Part shown: piece after piece, positions 60,691 through 64,000 of the stretch
How positions within the stretch are numbered: position 1 is the first letter of the stretch
Layout of the letters: each line of letters begins with the position of its first letter
Assembly (NCBI GenBank): GCA_022749295.1
Contig: CP062007.1
Span: forward strand, 434,001 to 498,000
DNA length: 64,000 nt
Direction: 5' to 3'
DNA from: Flavobacteriaceae bacterium GSB9
GTDB taxonomy: Bacteria > Bacteroidota > Bacteroidia > Flavobacteriales > Flavobacteriaceae
Position numbers and translations under genes: made by a program
Notes under the pieces: generated by a model
What the model saw: the letters and a program-made list of their open reading frames with translations, nothing else
The model's database searches: none
What the model was told of the DNA's origin: nothing

Positions 60691-61320
60691 ATGGATACGA
60701 TTAAACAGTTAAAGTGGCGCTATGCAACCAAAAAGTTTGATGCTGAAAAAAAACTTTCAGAAGCCAAATTAAATGTAGTAAAACAAGCCTTTAATCTTAC
60801 GGCTACTTCCTTTGGACTACAAACCATAAAACTTATTCTTATTGAAGATAAAGATTTAAGGTTACCATTATTAAAGCACGCATACTATCAAAAACAGGTG
60901 GTAGATGCCTCGCATTTGCTAGTTATTTGCATTCAAAAAGATATTTTGCAAAACGATGTCAAACAATACTATAATAATATAAAAGATACACGAAAGACTC
61001 CAGAAAGCATCTTAAAGCCGTACAGAGAAAGTCTTATAGAAATGATTGAAAAAATGTCGGTGAAAGAACGCCAGCAATGGTCAACCAATCAAGCTTATAT
61101 CGCTTTGGGCAACCTAATGACCGTCTGTGCCATCGAAGGCATCGATTCTTGCCCAATGGAAGGTTTCGTTCCAGAAAAATACGACGACATCCTAAAATTA
61201 GAAGAAAAGGGACTCAAATCGGTGTTGCTGCTTCCCATAGGTTACCGGGCCGACGACGATATGTTTTCCGCATTTAAAAAGGTAAGAAAACCAATAAAGG
61301 AAGCCGTAATAGAAATATAA
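60691..61320 (+). CDS. NAD(P)H nitroreductase family flavoprotein
   Basis: 209-residue FMN-dependent oxidoreductase of the nitroreductase/NfsB-like family. It has the opening RYATKKFD (FMN phosphate contact), TSFGLQTIKL, DASHLLVICI, STNQAYIALGNLMTVCAIEGIDSCPMEGF and the C-terminal LLLPIGYRADDD. Such enzymes reduce nitro compounds, quinones or pteridines. It lies outside the island, downstream of the divergent tRNA gene. Length is normal. The natural substrate is unknown. Confidence 0.9.
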   Translation: MDTIKQLKWRYATKKFDAEKKLSEAKLNVVKQAFNLTATSFGLQTIKLILIEDKDLRLPLLKHAYYQKQVVDASHLLVICIQKDILQNDVKQYYNNIKDTRKTPESILKPYRESLIEMIEKMSVKERQQWSTNQAYIALGNLMTVCAIEGIDSCPMEGFVPEKYDDILKLEEKGLKSVLLLPIGYRADDDMFSAFKKVRKPIKEAVIEI

Positions 61321-61447
61321 ATAATTTGGGCGTTACCGCTAGGGTCGGGCTTTACGCTATATCTTTTTTTCGTGCCTCAAAAAAGGATGTCACTGCAATC
61401 CCTAACGCCACCCAACTATATAAACAAAGAAAGAACAAAAATATATT

Positions 61448-62644
61448 ATGCCAGGATTTGAACTATTTGGAGAACAAGAAAGAAAAGAAGTTAACGATGT
61501 TTTAGACAATGGTGTGCTTATGCGCTATGGTTTCGATGGTATGCGAAATGGTCATTGGAAAGCCAAAGAACTCGAAGCAGCGTTGCAAAATACGTTTCAG
61601 TCCAACCACGTTCAATTGGTATCCAGTGGTACAGCAGCGGTTTCTGTGGCTTTGGCTTCGGCGGGTGTAGGAGCAGGCGATGAGGTTATAATGCCAACAT
61701 TTACTTTTGTGGCCAGTTTCGAGGCTATTATGATGCTTGGTGCTGTCCCTGTTTTAGTAGATATCGACGATACTTTAGGCTTAAATCCCGATGCTGTAAT
61801 AGAAGCCATAACCCCAAAAACAAAAGCCGTAATGGTTGTTCAAATGTGTGGGAGTATGGCTAATATGGACACTTTAAAAGATATTTGTAACGCGCATAAT
61901 TTACTCTTGGTTGAAGATGCTTGCCAGGCAATTGGAGGCGCGTATAAGGGAAAACCTTTAGGAAGTGTTGGTGATTTAGGTTGCTTTTCGTTCGATTTTG
62001 TAAAGACCATAACTTGCGGTGAAGGCGGTGCCGTAGTAACCAACAACAAGGATTATTATTTGAATGCCGACCACTATAGTGACCACGGTCATGACCACAT
62101 TGGAAATGATAGAGGCGCCGAAACACATCCGTTTTTAGGTTATAACTTCAGAATATCTGAATTGCATGCCGCTGTAGGTTTGGCACAGGTAAAACGCTTA
62201 CCCGAATTTTTAGAAATTCAAAGAAAATATCTTAAGATTTTTCAGGATACCTTATCCCAAATTCCAGAAGTAACCCTAAGAGCAGTACCTGAAGGGGGCG
62301 AGGAAAGTGGTGCCTTTTTTAATTTTTTCTTACCCAACTTAGAGACCGCAAGGCAAGTTATTCAGGCTTTTAAGGAAGAAGGCGTTGATGTTTGCTGGAA
62401 TTATTTCGATAATAATTGGCATTACATTCGTAAATGGGATCACTTAAAAAACCTAAAATCACTTTTTCCAATTTCCAATGAAGTTAAGGAAGGCCTGCAA
62501 TACCTGCTAAATAAGGATTTTTCAAAATCAGATTATTATATTGGACGAAATATTTCCTGTTTAATAAAATTATCGTGGACAGAAGAGGAGGTTAAAGCTA
62601 GAGCACAAAAAATGTCTGAAATTATCGCAAGGATTGTGAGTTAG
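61448..62644 (+). CDS. DegT/DnrJ/EryC1/StrS-family PLP aminotransferase
   Basis: 398-residue pyridoxal-phosphate aminotransferase of the sugar-aminotransferase family. Seen: LVSSGTAAVSVALASAGVGAGDEVIMPTFTFVAS, VEDACQAIGGAYKGKPLGSVGDLGCFSFDFVKTITCGEGG with the cofactor lysine Lys186, and GYNFRISELHAAVGLAQVKRL. Members make amino-sugars for surface glycans. It is not in a visible biosynthetic cluster here. The tail segment KEEGVDVCWNYFDNNWHYI is specific to one branch I cannot identify. The intergenic gap of 127 bp has no clear operator. Confidence 0.9.
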   Translation: MPGFELFGEQERKEVNDVLDNGVLMRYGFDGMRNGHWKAKELEAALQNTFQSNHVQLVSSGTAAVSVALASAGVGAGDEVIMPTFTFVASFEAIMMLGAVPVLVDIDDTLGLNPDAVIEAITPKTKAVMVVQMCGSMANMDTLKDICNAHNLLLVEDACQAIGGAYKGKPLGSVGDLGCFSFDFVKTITCGEGGAVVTNNKDYYLNADHYSDHGHDHIGNDRGAETHPFLGYNFRISELHAAVGLAQVKRLPEFLEIQRKYLKIFQDTLSQIPEVTLRAVPEGGEESGAFFNFFLPNLETARQVIQAFKEEGVDVCWNYFDNNWHYIRKWDHLKNLKSLFPISNEVKEGLQYLLNKDFSKSDYYIGRNISCLIKLSWTEEEVKARAQKMSEIIARIVS

Positions 62645-62686
62645 ATGTTCGGAACATTTTTGTAAGTTTATGGGTAAATCCTGTAA

Positions 62687-64000
62687 ATGAATTATTTAAA
62701 AACCATTCTTATATTTTTATTGTCCTTTGCAGCCTTAGCGCAAAGCCATAAAGAACAAATGGCTTTTAGGAGTTTAACGGTAAAGCAAGGCTTGTCGCAG
62801 AACAGTGTTATAAGTATGGCCCAAGATTCTATTGGGTACATGTGGTTTGCTACCCAAGATGGACTAAACAGGTATAATGGTAGGACATTTAAGCAATACA
62901 ACAAGCAATTTGAAGATATAACCCGCGCTACTTTCAGTAATTTAGGCAAGGTTTACTTTGATAAGCAAAATAGACTTTGGATTATTACGCATTCTGGTCA
63001 ATTAGAGCTTTATCAGCCAAAAACTGACGATTTCAAAAGCATGAGCCTGCCATTTCGGGCAAGTACTGTTTTTCAAGACGAGCAATTAAATTTATACATA
63101 GGCTCTTATGGCGACGGACTTTTTAAAGTTGATGCCCAGACAAAAGATACGGTATCTATATTTAAAAACACCGATAAATCAAGTACGGTTTACAATATTG
63201 TACAGGCCGAAAAAGAAATTATGGTTGCTGCCTCAGGAGCAGTTTATAAAGTTTATGCAAATGGCCGATATGCCAAAGTAGATGTAAAAACCAATAAAGA
63301 AACCAATTTTAGTACGCTAGAACAAGACAGCGCAGGTGGTTTTTGGTTAGGGGCTTATGGTAATGGCTTGTTTTATATGTCCGAAAACAGTAATGTGTTT
63401 ATAAGGTACAGCCATGAAAACTTGCCTAACGATTTAAACATAGAAGACCTTCTCATAGATAGTAAAAACCGACTTTGGATTGCGACTTATAGCGATGGCG
63501 TATATTTAATAGACTTCCCTACCAATTCGGTCAAGAATTTTAAAGCTAACAAAAATAATCCGTTTGCAATACATTACAACGATATGTTGTGTTTGTATGA
63601 AGATATTACTGGTTTAATATGGATTGGTTCTGATGGCACAGGGGCTAGTTATTACGACGAGCACTTAATTAAATTTAATATCCTGACCAATAATCAGGTA
63701 CCGCGGAATGTCAATGTTGATATGATAAGGAGTTTTACAACAGATAGAAAACATAATTTTTGGATTGGTACATCAGGCAAAGGTTTAACGTATTACAACG
63801 CGCAAGACGAAACTTTTAAAACATTCACCAACCACAATTCCCCTTTAAACAGTAGCCGCATTATAAGTTTAAACTATTTCGAGGATGAGCTTTGGGTGGG
63901 CCATCAAGGCTATGGACTTAATATTATAGATGGTTCAGGTAATTACAAAGACTTTCCTGAATTGAAAAATCATACTATTTGGCGGATTTTAGAAGAATCA
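62687..64000 (+). CDS. Two-component propeller sensor (probable hybrid regulator), 3' part cut off
   Basis: First 438 codons of a sensor with a signal peptide (about 1-19). Repeating propeller blades follow, each with the WxxTxDGLxRYNG-like signature (GYMWFATQDGLNRYNG, KNRLWIATYSDGVYLID, GLIWIGSDGTGASYYD). This is the periplasmic sensor of hybrid two-component systems that control Bacteroidetes polysaccharide loci; the kinase and the AraC-type DNA-binding part would lie beyond the window. It may be the activator of the direct-repeat operators found in the left half, but the island now lies between them. An alternative is a LytTR- or LuxR-type regulator with the same sensor. Confidence 0.8.
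   Translation, partial: MNYLKTILIFLLSFAALAQSHKEQMAFRSLTVKQGLSQNSVISMAQDSIGYMWFATQDGLNRYNGRTFKQYNKQFEDITRATFSNLGKVYFDKQNRLWIITHSGQLELYQPKTDDFKSMSLPFRASTVFQDEQLNLYIGSYGDGLFKVDAQTKDTVSIFKNTDKSSTVYNIVQAEKEIMVAASGAVYKVYANGRYAKVDVKTNKETNFSTLEQDSAGGFWLGAYGNGLFYMSENSNVFIRYSHENLPNDLNIEDLLIDSKNRLWIATYSDGVYLIDFPTNSVKNFKANKNNPFAIHYNDMLCLYEDITGLIWIGSDGTGASYYDEHLIKFNILTNNQVPRNVNVDMIRSFTTDRKHNFWIGTSGKGLTYYNAQDETFKTFTNHNSPLNSSRIISLNYFEDELWVGHQGYGLNIIDGSGNYKDFPELKNHTIWRILEES

Noticed and set aside
62675-62684. AATCCTGT just before the propeller-sensor gene, like half of the locus operator
   Set aside because: Only one half-site, with no second repeat or -7 box at the right distance; it is likely chance.

Overview
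The window comes from a low-GC marine-type member of the Bacteroidetes, most likely Flavobacteriaceae. This is inferred from a SusC/SusD pair, type IX secretion (T9SS) sorting domains, a seven-bladed-propeller sensor typical of polysaccharide loci, promoters with the Bacteroidetes -7 box TAnnTTTG, and an MlaEFD/UbiB-type housekeeping block.

Layout. (1) 1-29600 is a polysaccharide utilization locus. Leftward genes are a cut-off sulfatase, a GH105 unsaturated uronyl hydrolase, SusD, SusC and a PL22-like propeller lyase. Rightward genes are a second PL22-like lyase, GH106 rhamnosidase, GH105, a GH43-like enzyme, GH115 glucuronidase, GH2, an esterase-GH43 fusion, a giant T9SS surface protein and a T9SS-exported PL4 rhamnogalacturonan lyase. 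(2) 29700-37490 is a leftward L-rhamnose block: permease, two-domain aldolase, FGGY kinase, RhaI-type isomerase and the bifunctional aldolase/dehydrogenase RhaEW. Together the two blocks describe lyase cleavage of a rhamnose- and uronate-containing, probably acetylated and partly sulfated glycan (rhamnogalacturonan I-like, with ulvan-like as the alternative), import by SusCD, periplasmic trimming and rhamnose catabolism. (3) 37834-44993 is a chromosomal block: an MlaEFD lipid transporter, coiled-coil proteins, a UbiB-like kinase, a CBS protein and an L,D-transpeptidase, with two FNR/CRP-like palindromes. (4) 45028-60433 is a 15.4-kb integrative element inserted at the 3' end of tRNA-Ser(UGA). 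It carries a tyrosine integrase, RteC-like and excisionase-like regulators, and a defence-type cargo: type IIG restriction-modification, TIR protein, small membrane protein, CoiA-like protein, Mrr nuclease and a GNAT toxin-antitoxin-like pair. No relaxase or conjugation genes are seen. (5) 60691-64000 holds a nitroreductase, a DegT aminotransferase and the start of a two-component propeller sensor.

The two strongest new signals are regulatory and coding. A direct-repeat operator (about ACAGkAtA-NN-ACAGGATA) lies exactly 20 bp upstream of a -7 promoter position at six places, tying together the polysaccharide locus and rhaEW. Within the island, the coiled-coil half of the CoiA-like gene keeps a second frame open for about 1 kb, and its leucine codon choice is what one would expect if both frames are translated.
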